64,000 bases of DNA from Acetobacteraceae bacterium (GCA_947371015.1 CANBNK010000011.1:1-64000); one strand, 5' to 3'. Numbered from the stretch's first letter, positions 38,550-49,522 are shown. Translations and numbers: made by a program. The notes: a model not told the origin generated them from the sequence alone.

Positions 38550-39155
38550 TCAGCGCGCCTGCAACGCTGCAACGATCGCGCTGGCGAAGGCCGGCGCATC
38601 CGCCAGGTGCGACGCCACCTTGGGCATGGTGACGCGCAGCCGCACCAGGTTGCCGCCCACGGCCCCGGCGCAGACCAGGCCCTCCACGGGCTGGCGGCCG
38701 AAGCTGCCCTCCAGCGCGGCGCAGGTCAGCGCGGTCCGGCCGGCCACCGCCAACGGAAAGCGCCGGGTCTCGCGCAGGTTGCGGGCGCGGTCGTGGCCCT
38801 GCACGGCGTCGTTCAACTCGGCCTGGAAGGCGGCTGTTGCCGCCGGAGAGGTCGGTCCATCGGGCAGGTCCGCGCCAACCGGCGCCAGCTTGACCACGGC
38901 CGCCGCGCGCTGCCGGGTGGCCACGGTGGCATAGGTCACTTCATGGCCCACCGCCGGCGGCCGCGCCGGTAGGATCTGGCCACGGCGGAAGGTCGCCGCC
39001 TCGGCCGGCAGGCGCGATACCGCGTCCTGCACACTCAGCCTGGGGGCCGGGGGCGTTGCCGCGGCGGTGGTCGCCGCGGTCTCGCCATCCGGCAGCTCAC
39101 AGGCCGCCAGTACCACCAGCAGCGCCAAGGGGGCGCTGCGCCATGCTTTCGCCAT
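38550..39155 (-). CDS. Putative lipoprotein of unknown function
   Basis: A 201-residue protein with a lipoprotein signal peptide (MAKAWRSAPLALLVVLAACE, Cys in the LAAC lipobox), then a Thr/Ala-rich spacer. A compact domain follows with the segments VSRLPAEAATFRRGQILP and FPLAVAGRTALTCAALEGSF. I do not recognise a family. It starts two bases after the stop of the upstream TerC gene, so it is probably co-expressed with that membrane protein. The location would be a membrane-anchored periplasmic protein. Confidence 0.75.
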   Translation of the reverse strand: MAKAWRSAPLALLVVLAACELPDGETAATTAAATPPAPRLSVQDAVSRLPAEAATFRRGQILPARPPAVGHEVTYATVATRQRAAAVVKLAPVGADLPDGPTSPAATAAFQAELNDAVQGHDRARNLRETRRFPLAVAGRTALTCAALEGSFGRQPVEGLVCAGAVGGNLVRLRVTMPKVASHLADAPAFASAIVAALQAR

Positions 39156-39157
39156 GC

Positions 39158-39856
39158 CTAGCCGCCGAAACGCGGCGTCGCCGGGGCCTGCACCACCAGC
39201 GCCGGCACCTGCTGCAGCGCCGCATGGCCATTGCCATACTTGGCCCAGAGGTGGGTGCTGTCCTCATAGACCATCTTCGCGCCGATCCAGACGATCAGGG
39301 CGACGCCGATATAGGCCAGCACCGGGAACTTCTCGAGCAGCTTGGAGATCAGCGTCGCCGCCACGCCCATCAGCAGGATCGAGATGATCAGGCCGATGAT
39401 CAGCATGTTCATGTTGCCCGCCGCCGCGCCGGCCACCGCCAGCACGTTGTCGAGGCTCATGGACACGTCGGCGACCACGATCTGCCACAGCGCCTGCGCC
39501 ATGGTCTTCTCCTCGGCGTGGTGCGTCGGGTCGTGGGCGTCGGCGTCCTTCTGCCGCAGTTCCTTGTAGAAGCCATAGGCGATCCACAGCAGCAGCAGCC
39601 CGCCGATCAGCATCAGGCCCGGGATGGTCAGCAGGTACACCGCGGCCAGGCTGAGCACGATGCGCAGCACCACCGCCAGCACCATGCCGAACATGATGGC
39701 CTTGCTGCGCTTGTCGGGCGGCAGGCCGGCGGCGGCCAGCGCGATCAGCACGGCGTTGTCGCCGGAGAGGATGATGTTCACGCCCAGGATCGTGGCGAGC
39801 GTCGCCCAATCGAAGTTCTGCATGATCGAGTCGAGGCTTAGGGCGGACAGGTCCAT
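39158..39856 (-). CDS. TerC family integral membrane protein (YjbE/YkoY type)
   Basis: A 232-residue protein with about seven hydrophobic segments and two copies of the TerC acidic motif in membrane helices: GVNIILSGDNAVLIALAAAG and VADVSMSLDNVLAVAGAAA. TerC proteins have been implicated in metal (manganese) export and in tellurium resistance; this member's ion is not known. The hydrophilic loop DADAHDPTHHAEEK is rich in Asp and His, fitting metal handling. It is the second of two tandem TerC genes, followed immediately by a lipoprotein gene. Confidence 0.92.
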   Translation of the reverse strand: MDLSALSLDSIMQNFDWATLATILGVNIILSGDNAVLIALAAAGLPPDKRSKAIMFGMVLAVVLRIVLSLAAVYLLTIPGLMLIGGLLLLWIAYGFYKELRQKDADAHDPTHHAEEKTMAQALWQIVVADVSMSLDNVLAVAGAAAGNMNMLIIGLIISILLMGVAATLISKLLEKFPVLAYIGVALIVWIGAKMVYEDSTHLWAKYGNGHAALQQVPALVVQAPATPRFGG

Positions 39857-39940
39857 GCGGGCGCTCCGGGCGAGTTGGGACGTTTCTGGGCGTGGGGCCG
39901 GGATTCGGCCCGCGCGACCCTATTGGACCGTCCCGCCCCT

Positions 39941-39970
39941 GTGAAGCGTGAACCGTATGTCACGCTTCAC
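39941..39970. other. Perfect 11-base-arm hairpin between two terC genes
   Basis: Arms GTGAAGCGTGA (39941-39951) and TCACGCTTCAC (39960-39970) are exact complements around an eight-base loop. On the minus strand it lies 22 bases after the stop of the first terC gene and about 85 bases before the second. It may end the first transcript or bind a regulator of the second. I looked for a manganese (yybP-ykoY) riboswitch and saw no convincing match. Confidence 0.65.
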
Positions 39971-39992
39971 TGTCCCGTCTGGCGCCCTCGTG

Positions 39993-40754
39993 TCACCCCA
40001 CGCGACGAAGTGGTAAGGTTACCGCCCGCGCAACCCAGGCGAGTGCACCCACCTGGCCGACCGTCGCCGCCGCCCAGATCCAGGGCGGGAACAAGGCCGG
40101 CTGCGCCAGGTAGCCCAGCGGCAGCAGCAGCCAGCCGTAGGAGCCAGGCACCTTATCGGCCACCTCATGCGTACCCTCCCAGACCATGTCGCCGGCGACG
40201 TACAGAATCATCGCCAGGCCCAGCCAGCCAATCCAGCGGTGCCGTTCCAGCAACCCGGCGATCAGGTTCGCCGCCACGCCCATCAGCAGCACCGAAATGG
40301 CCAGGCCGATGACCATCACCTCGACATGGTCCTTGGCCACGCCGGCCACCGCCAGCACGTTGTCCAGGCTCATGGAGACGTCGGCCGCCAGGATGGTCAG
40401 CACCGCCTGGCCCAGCGTCTTCGGCGCGGCGGTCGCTGCCGTGCCGTGATCGGCGGTACCGGAGCGGCGCAACTCGGCGAACATCTTCCAGCACACCCAC
40501 AGCAGCAGAAGGCCGCCGGCCAGGGTCACGCCGACAATCGCCAGCAACTGCGTGGTAACGGCGGCAAAGCCAATCCGCATGACCGTGGCGGCACCGATTC
40601 CCCACAGGATCGCCTGGCGCCGCTGGGCCGGCGGCAACCCTGCCGCGGCCATGCCGACGATGATGGCGTTGTCGCCGGCCAGGACGACATCGATGAACAA
40701 GACCTGGGCCAGTGGGATCAACCAATCCGGGACCAGCAAGTCCGGCATCAGCAT
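39993..40754 (-). CDS. TerC family integral membrane protein (second copy)
   Basis: A 253-residue paralog of the next gene, with the same acidic intramembrane motifs (DVVLAGDNAIIVGMAAAG and AADVSMSLDNVLAVAGVA). It has seven or so hydrophobic helices, and a C-terminal extension (WLLLPLGYLAQPALFPPWI) adds a further membrane segment. The internal loop is shorter and lacks the His/Asp-rich stretch of its neighbour. Together the two may make different complexes or export different ions. The start at 40754 has GAGGAG upstream; the divergent purB begins about 170 bases away. Confidence 0.9.
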   Translation of the reverse strand: MLMPDLLVPDWLIPLAQVLFIDVVLAGDNAIIVGMAAAGLPPAQRRQAILWGIGAATVMRIGFAAVTTQLLAIVGVTLAGGLLLLWVCWKMFAELRRSGTADHGTAATAAPKTLGQAVLTILAADVSMSLDNVLAVAGVAKDHVEVMVIGLAISVLLMGVAANLIAGLLERHRWIGWLGLAMILYVAGDMVWEGTHEVADKVPGSYGWLLLPLGYLAQPALFPPWIWAAATVGQVGALAWVARAVTLPLRRVG

Positions 40755-40927
40755 GAACAGCGCGCTCCTCTAAGGGCATGAGCTCGCAACATGACCATGA
40801 AGTAATGATTTGGCAAGGGGCACCGTGGCGCTTTCCGCATGGCCGCGCTTGCCATTCCCCCGCGCCGGGGCCACACCGCCGGCTTCCGCGCCACATCTCT
40901 CCGCGCCCCCTCCGCATGAGGCCCGCC

Positions 40928-42259
40928 ATGGTCCCCCGCTATTCCCGCCCCGTGATGGCTTCGATCTGGTCGCCCGAGGAACGCTACCGCATCTGGTTCG
41001 AGATCGAGGCCCTGGCCGCCGAAGCCATGGCCGCCATCGGCACCATCCCGGCCGAGGCCGCCCAGGTCATCCGCGCCAAGGGCACACCTCGTGCTGCCGC
41101 CATCGGCGCCGAGGCGGTCGAGCGCATCGACGAGATCGAGCGCGTCACCCGCCACGACGTCATCGCCTTCCTGACCTACATGCAGGAAGGCATCGGGCCG
41201 GAAGCCCGCTTCATGCACCAGGGGATGACCAGTTCGGACGTGCTGGACACTGCGCTGGCAGTGCAGATGACCCGCGCCGCGGACCTGCTGATCGCCGACC
41301 TGGACGCGCTGCTGGCGGCGCTGAAGGCCCGCGCGCTGGAGCATAAGCATACGCCGACCATCGGCCGCAGCCACGCCATCCACGCCGAGCCGACCACCTT
41401 CGGCCTGAAGCTGGCCGGCCACTACGCCGAGTTCGTCCGCAACCGCGCCCGCCTGGTCGCCGCCCGGGCGGAGATCGCCACCTGCGCCATCTCTGGCCCG
41501 GTCGGCACCTTTGCCAGTGTCCACCCCAGCGTGGAGGCCTTCGTCGCCGGCAAGCTGGGCCTGTCCGTGGAACCCGTCTCCACCCAGGTCATCCCGCGCG
41601 ACCGCCACGCCGCCTTCTTCACGGCGCTCGCCATCGTGGCCAGCAGCATCGAGCGCCTGGCCACCGAAGTCCGCCATCTGCAGCGCAGCGAAGTGCGCGA
41701 GGCCGAGGAGTTCTTCCACGCGGGCCAGAAGGGTTCTTCCAGCATGCCGCACAAGCGGAACCCGGTGCTGTCGGAGAACCTGACCGGCCTGGCCCGCCTG
41801 GTGCGCGGCTACGTCACCCCGGCGCTGGAGAACGTCACCCTCTGGCATGAGCGCGACATCAGCCATTCCAGCGTCGAACGCGTCATCGGGCCGGACGCCA
41901 CCATCGCGCTGGACTTCGCGCTGTCGCGCCTGACCGGCATGATCGAGAAGCTGGTGGTCTACCCGGTGCGCATGCAGCAGAACCTGGAATCGCTGGGCGG
42001 CGTGGTCCACTCCCAAAAAGTGCTGCTGGCGCTGACCCAGGCCGGCATCAGCCGCGAAGCCGCCTATGCCGCGGTGCAGGAAGCCGCCATGACCACCTGG
42101 CGCGCGCTCGGCACCCCGGAAGTCCGCAGCTTCCGCGACAACCTGCTGCTGAACGCCGAGGTCGCCAGCCACTTCGACGCCGCCAAGCTGGACAAGGTGA
42201 TGGACCCGACCCGCGACTTCGCCCAGGTGGACACCATCTTCCAGCGCGTCTTCGGCTGA
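40928..42259 (+). CDS. purB: Adenylosuccinate lyase
   Basis: PurB acts twice in purine synthesis, releasing fumarate from SAICAR and from adenylosuccinate. The 443-residue protein starts MVPRYSRPVMASIWSPEERY, typical of the family, and contains EVIDVYYQH-independent lyase signatures: TSSDVLDTALAVQM, GRSHAIHAEPTTFGLKLA and the fumarase-superfamily loop GSSSMPHKRNPVLSEN. I preferred the ATG at 40928 because TGAGG sits just upstream; 40916 is in frame too. The purC-L genes follow about 1.2 kb downstream after two unrelated genes. Confidence 0.96.
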   Translation: MVPRYSRPVMASIWSPEERYRIWFEIEALAAEAMAAIGTIPAEAAQVIRAKGTPRAAAIGAEAVERIDEIERVTRHDVIAFLTYMQEGIGPEARFMHQGMTSSDVLDTALAVQMTRAADLLIADLDALLAALKARALEHKHTPTIGRSHAIHAEPTTFGLKLAGHYAEFVRNRARLVAARAEIATCAISGPVGTFASVHPSVEAFVAGKLGLSVEPVSTQVIPRDRHAAFFTALAIVASSIERLATEVRHLQRSEVREAEEFFHAGQKGSSSMPHKRNPVLSENLTGLARLVRGYVTPALENVTLWHERDISHSSVERVIGPDATIALDFALSRLTGMIEKLVVYPVRMQQNLESLGGVVHSQKVLLALTQAGISREAAYAAVQEAAMTTWRALGTPEVRSFRDNLLLNAEVASHFDAAKLDKVMDPTRDFAQVDTIFQRVFG

Positions 42260-42280
42260 AGCGGCACCACCGCTTCAGCC
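42254..42280 (+). terminator. Hairpin overlapping the purB stop codon
   Basis: Perfect 11-base arms (GGCTGAAGCGG / CCGCTTCAGCC) flank a five-base loop; the purB TGA lies in the left arm. There is no T-tract downstream. It probably stabilises or ends the purB transcript. Confidence 0.6.
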
Positions 42281-42400
42281 CCATCAGGCGCCAAGGCTCC
42301 GCCGCGGAAAACTGCCTCGACCGCCTGGATTTTGCCATCGAGGCAACCCATCCTGCGCATCCGCCGGGCCTGCACACGGCCCGGCAAGGAGGAGGCCATC

Positions 42401-42646
42401 ATGCAATCGCTCAGGATCGTTCTGGCCGCGACCGCCATGGCGCTGCCGCTGCTGGCCCTGGCACCAGCCGAGGCGCAGGCCCAGTATTATGGCAAGGGCG
42501 GCTACTACGCCCCGCCCCCGCCGCCACCGCCGCCCTACTACTACCGGCCACCGCCGCCGCCGCTGCCCTACTACTACCGCCCGGCGCCCCCGCCGCCGCC
42601 CTACTGGTACCGGCCGCACCACCACCACTGGGGCCGGCGCTGGTAG
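42401..42646 (+). CDS. Small secreted Pro/Tyr/His-rich protein
   Basis: An 81-residue protein with a clear signal peptide (MQSLRIVLAATAMALPLLAL then APAEAQA) and a mature part made almost wholly of proline, tyrosine and a few arginines (APPPPPPPPYYYRPPPPP, LPYYYRPAPPPPPYWYRP). The tail is HHHHWGRRW. Strong ribosome-binding site AAGGAGGAGG. Such low-complexity envelope proteins are common in Acetobacteraceae, and the His cluster could bind metal. No defined function. Confidence 0.75.
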   Translation: MQSLRIVLAATAMALPLLALAPAEAQAQYYGKGGYYAPPPPPPPPYYYRPPPPPLPYYYRPAPPPPPYWYRPHHHHWGRRW

Positions 42647-42664
42647 CCGCCGGGACCCCTCGCC

Positions 42665-43408
42665 TTGTGTACCGTCGTCGTCCTGCGCCAACCGGGCGCC
42701 ACCTGGCCGTTGCTGCTTGCCGCCAATCGCGACGAGAAGCAGGACCGCGCCTGGGATGCCCCCGCCGCCCATTGGCCTGACCACCCCGGCGTCATCGCCG
42801 GGCGGGACCGCCTGGCCGGCGGCACGTGGATGGCGCTCAACCAGCAGGGCGTGGTCTGCGCCATCCTGAACCGCGTCGGCACGCTGGGGCCCGCCAGCGA
42901 CAAACGCAGCCGCGGCGACCTGCCCCTGCTGGCCACCCGCCACCCCAGCGCCGCCGCCGCGGCCGCCGCCATCGCCGCGCTGCCCGCCGGCGCGTGGCGC
43001 GGCTTCAACATGGTGCTGGCCGATGCGCGGGACGCCTGGTTCATCCGCGGGCTGGGCCAGGGCCGGCCGGAGCTGGTGCCGCTGCCACCCGGCATCAGCA
43101 TGGTGACGGCGCATGACCCCAACGACGTGAGCAGCCCGCGCACCGCCCGCCACCTGCCACGCTTCCAGGCCGCCGCGCCGCCGGCGCCGGACCGCGACGA
43201 CTGGGCCGCCTGGCAAGCCCTGCTGGGCGACGACAGCGTGGCGGAATCCCGCGCCGATACCCTCTGCGTGCCCCCGGTCGGCGGCTTCGCCACGGTCTCC
43301 GCCAGCCTGGTCGGCCTGGCCGCGGATGGCCGCCGCTGCTGGCGCTTTGCCCACGGGCCGCCCAACCGCACGGCCTTCGCCCCCCTGGATCTCCCCTTGG
43401 CCCTGTAG
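42665..43408 (+). CDS. NRDE family protein (TANGO2-like)
   Basis: A 247-residue protein opening MCTVVVLRQPGATWPLLLAA followed by NRDE, the signature of the NRDE/TANGO2 family (Ntn-hydrolase-like fold). The conserved Cys2 would be the N-terminal nucleophile after Met removal. Function in bacteria is not established; family proteins have been linked to haem or lipid handling in eukaryotes. The start codon is TTG at 42665, supported by the conserved Met-Cys-Thr start. It lies between purB and purC. Confidence 0.88.
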   Translation: MCTVVVLRQPGATWPLLLAANRDEKQDRAWDAPAAHWPDHPGVIAGRDRLAGGTWMALNQQGVVCAILNRVGTLGPASDKRSRGDLPLLATRHPSAAAAAAAIAALPAGAWRGFNMVLADARDAWFIRGLGQGRPELVPLPPGISMVTAHDPNDVSSPRTARHLPRFQAAAPPAPDRDDWAAWQALLGDDSVAESRADTLCVPPVGGFATVSASLVGLAADGRRCWRFAHGPPNRTAFAPLDLPLAL

Positions 43409-43540
43409 CCTGCTGCATTGCTGCCGGCCGCCCCCGGCATGGCGGCGCGGGCGCCTGCTTGCTATATGCCGCTGATTCGGGTGGCCCCGGCCGCCCGCGC
43501 GCCCCTGCGCAACCCATGCGCAACCCAAGGAATGCAGCCC

Positions 43541-44299
43541 ATGGCGCGACGCCGTCAGCTCTACGAAGGCAAAGCCAAAATCCTGTTCGAGGGCCCCGAG
43601 CCAGGCACTCTCGTCCAGTATTTCAAGGACGACGCCACCAGCGCCGAGAAGAAGGGCACCATCACCGGCAAGGGCGTGCTGAACAACCGCATCAGCGAAT
43701 ACCTGATGACCCGGTTGATGGAGATCGGTGTTCCCACCCACTTCATCCGCCGGCTGAACATGCGCGAACAACTGATCCGCGAAGTGGAGATTATCCCGCT
43801 GGCGGTAGTGGTGCGCAATGTCGCCGCCGGCAGCTTCTCCACCCGGCTTGGCATTGCCGAGGGCACGCGCCTGCCGCGCAGCATCATCGAATACTACTAC
43901 AAGAACGAGGCCCTGCAGGACCCCATGGTCTGCGAGGAACACATCACCGCCTTCGGCTGGGCGGCGACCCAGGACCTCGACGATATCGTCGCGCTGACGC
44001 TGCGGATCAATGATTTCCTGACCGGCCTGCTGCTGGGCGCCGGCATCGTGCTGGTCGATTTCAAGATCGAGTTCGGCCGGCTGTTCGAGAACGAGGAAAT
44101 GCGCATCGTCCTGGCCGATGAGATCAGCCCGGACAATTGCCGCCTGTGGGACGCCAAGACCGGCGAGAAGATGGACAAGGACCGCTTCCGCCGCGACCTC
44201 GGCAAGGTCGAGGAAGGCTACCAGGAAGTGGCCCGCCGCCTCGGCATCCTGCCGGAAGCCGGCATCCGCGACATGAAGGGCCCGGAGTCGATCCAATGA
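43541..44299 (+). CDS. purC: Phosphoribosylaminoimidazole-succinocarboxamide synthase
   Basis: PurC (SAICAR synthetase) joins CAIR with aspartate using ATP. The 252-residue protein begins [20 protein letters not shown] and has [20 protein letters not shown], the [18 protein letters not shown] segment and [15 protein letters not shown]-type SAICAR motifs ([15 protein letters not shown]). The start ATG 43541 has AAGGA nine bases upstream; an ATG at 43532 is too close to that site. It opens the purC-purS-x-purQ-purL unit. Confidence 0.97.
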   Translation: MARRRQLYEGKAKILFEGPEPGTLVQYFKDDATSAEKKGTITGKGVLNNRISEYLMTRLMEIGVPTHFIRRLNMREQLIREVEIIPLAVVVRNVAAGSFSTRLGIAEGTRLPRSIIEYYYKNEALQDPMVCEEHITAFGWAATQDLDDIVALTLRINDFLTGLLLGAGIVLVDFKIEFGRLFENEEMRIVLADEISPDNCRLWDAKTGEKMDKDRFRRDLGKVEEGYQEVARRLGILPEAGIRDMKGPESIQ

Positions 44300-44363
44300 C
44301 CCGCTCCGATGGCGGGAAGACGGACCCCAGGCTGCGTAGCGTAAGCGTGAATCGGAGAGGCAA

Positions 44364-44603
44364 ATGAAGGCGTATGTGACGGTGATGCCGAAGAACGGCG
44401 TCCTCGACCCCCAGGGCAAGGCCATCGGCCACGCGCTGACCGGCCACGGCTTCGCCGGCATCGGCGAGGTTCGCGTCGGCAAGCTGATCGAGCTGGAACT
44501 GGCCGAGACCGACCCGGCCAAGGCCCAGGCCGCCGCCGAGGACATGGCCCGCAAGCTGCTGGCCAACATGGTCATCGAAAGCTTCAAGGTCGAGGTGCGC
44601 TGA
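44364..44603 (+). CDS. purS: Phosphoribosylformylglycinamidine synthase subunit PurS
   Basis: PurS is the small subunit bridging PurL and PurQ in the three-part FGAM synthase. The 79-residue product (MKAYVTVMPKNGVLDPQGKA, MARKLLANMVIESFKVEV) matches the family in length and pattern. GGAGAGG precedes the ATG. A small membrane-protein gene follows after one base, an unusual insertion before purQ. Confidence 0.95.
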   Translation: MKAYVTVMPKNGVLDPQGKAIGHALTGHGFAGIGEVRVGKLIELELAETDPAKAQAAAEDMARKLLANMVIESFKVEVR

Positions 44604-44604
44604 C

Positions 44605-44850
44605 ATGCTGCGCCTCTCGCTCTTCTTCATGGTCGGGCTGACCATCGCGTTCAGCATCGGCCTGCGCTGGCGGGAGGAAAAAGTCGCGGCCACCGGCCTG
44701 AAGCAGCGCCAGCCCCGGCGCGGCTGGCTGGCAGCGCAGAAGCACAAGATCAACCGCTGGATCACCGCAGCCGCGCTGGCGGCGGTGGCGACGCTGCTAT
44801 TTTTTGGCGGCATCAATTGGTTGCGGATATGGCAGGGAACATCACCATGA
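44605..44850 (+). CDS. Small membrane protein between purS and purQ
   Basis: An 81-residue protein with one hydrophobic segment at each end ([19 protein letters not shown]; about residues 53-70, [19 protein letters not shown]) and a basic middle ([19 protein letters not shown]). It starts one base after the purS stop, and its stop overlaps the purQ start (ATGA), so it is translationally coupled in the operon. I do not recognise the family. A link to FGAM synthase is suggested only by position. Confidence 0.72.
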   Translation: MLRLSLFFMVGLTIAFSIGLRWREEKVAATGLKQRQPRRGWLAAQKHKINRWITAAALAAVATLLFFGGINWLRIWQGTSP

Positions 44851-45545
44851 AGGCCGGCATCATCCTCTTCCCCGGCACCAACCGGGAACGCGACATGGGG
44901 CTCGCCCTGGCCCGCGTCACCGGCGCCAAGCCCGCCATCATCTGGCACGGCGAGAGCGAGTTGCCCGCCGGCACCGACCTGGTGGTGCTGCCCGGCGGCT
45001 TCTCCTACGGCGATTATCTCCGTTGCGGCGCCATGGCCGCGCAGTCGCCGATCATGCGCGCCGTCGCGGCGTTCGCCGCGCGCGGCGGCCATGTGCTGGG
45101 CGTCTGCAACGGCTTCCAGATCCTCATCGAGGCCGGGCTGCTGCCGGGCGCGCTGCTGAAGAACGCCTCGCTGCGCTTCCTCAGCATGGATTGCCACCTG
45201 AAGGTGGAACGCACCGACACGCCCTATACCAGCCACTTCCAGCCCGGCGCGGTGTTCCGCAGCACCATGGCCCATGGCGACGGCAACTATTTTGCCAGTC
45301 CGGAGACGCTCGATACGCTTGAGGGCGAAGGCCGTGTCGTGCTGCGCTACTGCACGCCCGAAGGCGCCGTCACGCCCGACGCCAACCGCAACGGCTCAAG
45401 CAGAAGCATCGCCGGCATCGTCTCGGAAAACCGCCGCATCCTCGGCCTGATGCCGCACCCAGAAAACCAGGTAGACCCGCTCATCGACGGCACCGACGGC
45501 CTGCCGATGTTCGAAAGCATTTCTGCCTGTTTCGCCACGGCTTGA
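44847..45545 (+). CDS. purQ: Phosphoribosylformylglycinamidine synthase subunit PurQ
   Basis: PurQ is the class-I glutaminase that feeds ammonia to PurL. The 232-residue protein has the nucleophile Cys87 (GVCNGFQIL), the His204/Glu206 pair (MPHPEN) and [18 protein letters not shown]. Length is normal for the three-subunit form. It starts within the stop of the small membrane protein. purL follows after eight bases. Confidence 0.97.
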   Translation: MKAGIILFPGTNRERDMGLALARVTGAKPAIIWHGESELPAGTDLVVLPGGFSYGDYLRCGAMAAQSPIMRAVAAFAARGGHVLGVCNGFQILIEAGLLPGALLKNASLRFLSMDCHLKVERTDTPYTSHFQPGAVFRSTMAHGDGNYFASPETLDTLEGEGRVVLRYCTPEGAVTPDANRNGSSRSIAGIVSENRRILGLMPHPENQVDPLIDGTDGLPMFESISACFATA

Positions 45546-45553
45546 GAGAACCC

Positions 45554-47752
<2,199 letters not shown>

Positions 47753-47755
47753 CCC

Positions 47756-47986
47756 ATGGCCATGCAGCAAGCTGATATCGAAGCCTTGATCAAGGCAGCG
47801 ATGCCCGACGCGCAGGTGACCATCACCGCCCTGGTGGATGATGGCGACCACTATTCCGCGACCGTCGTCTCCGAAGTTTTCCGCGGCAAGTCCCGCGTGC
47901 AGCAGCACCAGCTGGTCTATGCCTCGCTGCGCGGCCGCATGGGGGGCGAATTGCACGCCCTCGCCCTGCAAACCTCAGCCCCTTAA
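47756..47986 (+). CDS. BolA family protein
   Basis: A 76-residue BolA/IbaG-like protein: MQQADIEALIKAAMPDAQVT, then the reductase-like fold with VVSEVFRGKSRVQQHQLVYA and MGGELHALALQT. The conserved His near the C-terminus (LHAL) is the residue that, in this family, ligands an iron-sulfur cluster shared with monothiol glutaredoxin. That partner is the next gene, supporting a role in Fe-S trafficking or iron sensing. It starts four bases after purL. Confidence 0.93.
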   Translation: MAMQQADIEALIKAAMPDAQVTITALVDDGDHYSATVVSEVFRGKSRVQQHQLVYASLRGRMGGELHALALQTSAP

Positions 47987-47998
47987 GGAGCCACACCC

Positions 47999-48331
47999 AT
48001 GACCAACCCGGTGTTCGAGCGCATCGAAGGCGAGATCAACGCCAACCCCGTCGTGCTGTACATGAAGGGCACGCCGGTCTTCCCGCAGTGCGGCTTCTCC
48101 GCCCGCGTGGTGCAGATCCTGTCCGCCGTGGGCGTGCCCTTCAAGGGCGTGAACGTGCTGGAAGACGGCGAAATCCGCGAGGGCATCAAGGCCTACGCCA
48201 ACTGGCCGACCATTCCGCAGCTCTACGTCAAGGGCGAGTTCGTCGGCGGCTGCGACATCATCATGGAGATGTTCCAGGCCGGTGAGCTGCAGGAGCTGAT
48301 GAAGGAAAAGGGCGTGCCGGTTTCGGCCTGA
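47999..48331 (+). CDS. grxD: Grx4 family monothiol glutaredoxin
   Basis: The 110-residue protein carries the CGFS active site (Cys31) in FPQCGFSARVVQIL and the glutathione-binding region NWPTIPQLYVKGEFVGGCDI. These proteins transfer [2Fe-2S] clusters and partner with BolA. The Shine-Dalgarno AAGGAG overlaps the bolA stop, eight bases before the ATG. An intrinsic terminator lies right after the stop. Confidence 0.96.
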   Translation: MTNPVFERIEGEINANPVVLYMKGTPVFPQCGFSARVVQILSAVGVPFKGVNVLEDGEIREGIKAYANWPTIPQLYVKGEFVGGCDIIMEMFQAGELQELMKEKGVPVSA

Positions 48332-48334
48332 TCC

Positions 48335-48370
48335 AAACGGCCTTCGGGCCGTTCGCCTCAGGCCGTTTTT
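48335..48370 (+). terminator. Intrinsic terminator after grxD
   Basis: AACGGCC-TTCG-GGCCGTT forms a stable UUCG-capped hairpin four bases after the stop. The left arm can pair alternatively with a downstream GGCCGTTTTT (48361-48370), giving the classic stem plus T-tract. It closes the pur-bolA-grxD unit. Confidence 0.85.
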
Positions 48371-48535
48371 GCCCTCAGACGCCGGGCGGCCGCATCCGCG
48401 GCCTTGGCTTACGCCGCACTGGCGGCGGGCGCCGTTCGGCGCCTCGGCGCGAGGCTGGGCCTCACGCCGCCTGAGCCCGGTTTTGCCAAGGGCGCTCCTG
48501 CCGGGCAGACTATGCCCCGGCAGGAGAGTCCACCC

Positions 48536-49522
48536 ATGACCAGCATCGAACACCGCGCACTCGGCACCGGCGGCCTCAAGGTCTCCGCCATCGGCCTCGG
48601 CTGCATGTCGCTCTCGGGCGTCTATGGCGAAGCCGATGACACCGCCTCCGAGGCGCTGATCCGCGACGCCATCGGCCTCGGCGTCACCCACTTTGATAGC
48701 TCCGACATGTATGGCTGGGGCCACAACGAAGGTGTCGTCGGCCGCGCCCTGAAGGGCCTGCGAGACAAGATCATCCTCGTCACCAAGTTCGGCCAAACGC
48801 AGAACCCCGGCGGCCCGAACGGCGTCAACGGCAAGCCCGACTACGTGCAGCAAGCCTGCGAGGCCAGCCTGAAGCGCCTCGGCGTCGAGGTCATCGACGT
48901 CTATTACCAGCACCGCGTGGACCCCTCCGTCCCCATCGAGGACACCGTCGGCGCCATGCAGAAGCTGGTGGAGCAGGGAAAAGTCCGCTTCCTCGGTCTG
49001 TCGGAAGCCTCGCCGGCCACCATCCGCCGCGCCGCCGCCGTGGCACCCATCGCCTGCGTACAAACAGAGTATTCGCTGCTCTACCGCCAGGAAGCCGAGG
49101 AGACGCTGGCCACCACGCGTGAACTCGGCATCGGCTACGTCGCCTATTCCCCGCTCGGCCGTGGCTTCCTCACCGGCGTCATCCAGGAATTCGCCCAGGT
49201 GGATGGTCGCCGCGCCGCCCACCCGCGCTTCCAGGAAGCCAACTTCGCGCACAACCGGGTGCTGGCCGCCAAGGTGGAAGCGATCGCCGCCGAGAAGGGC
49301 TGCACCCCGTCCCAGCTGGTGCTCGCCTGGCTGCTGGCGCAGGGGCCCGATATCGTCGCCATCCCCGGCACCCGCTACCTGCCGCGGCTCAAGGAAAACC
49401 TGGGCGCGCTGGCGGTGACGCTCTCGGCCGAGGATGTCGCGCGCATCAGCGCCGCGGTGCCGCCTGGTTCCGCCGCCGGCACCCGTTACCCCGCCGGCGG
49501 CATGAAGGCGGTCTTCGTCTGA
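48536..49522 (+). CDS. Aldo/keto reductase
   Basis: A 328-residue NADPH-dependent oxidoreductase of the aldo/keto reductase superfamily. The catalytic tetrad is seen in THFDSSDMYGWGHNE (Asp, Tyr), LVTKFGQ (Lys) and DVYYQHRVDPSVP (His). The C-terminal cofactor site is IPGTRYLPRLKENLGAL. It resembles the AKR13/YajO-like group that uses small aldehydes or ketones; the substrate is unknown. Start ATG 48536, preceded by CAGGAGAG. Confidence 0.93.
   Translation: MTSIEHRALGTGGLKVSAIGLGCMSLSGVYGEADDTASEALIRDAIGLGVTHFDSSDMYGWGHNEGVVGRALKGLRDKIILVTKFGQTQNPGGPNGVNGKPDYVQQACEASLKRLGVEVIDVYYQHRVDPSVPIEDTVGAMQKLVEQGKVRFLGLSEASPATIRRAAAVAPIACVQTEYSLLYRQEAEETLATTRELGIGYVAYSPLGRGFLTGVIQEFAQVDGRRAAHPRFQEANFAHNRVLAAKVEAIAAEKGCTPSQLVLAWLLAQGPDIVAIPGTRYLPRLKENLGALAVTLSAEDVARISAAVPPGSAAGTRYPAGGMKAVFV

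Noticed and set aside
39857-39992. Manganese (yybP-ykoY) riboswitch upstream of a terC gene
   Set aside because: The gap has one perfect hairpin but I cannot see the conserved loops that pair in this riboswitch.
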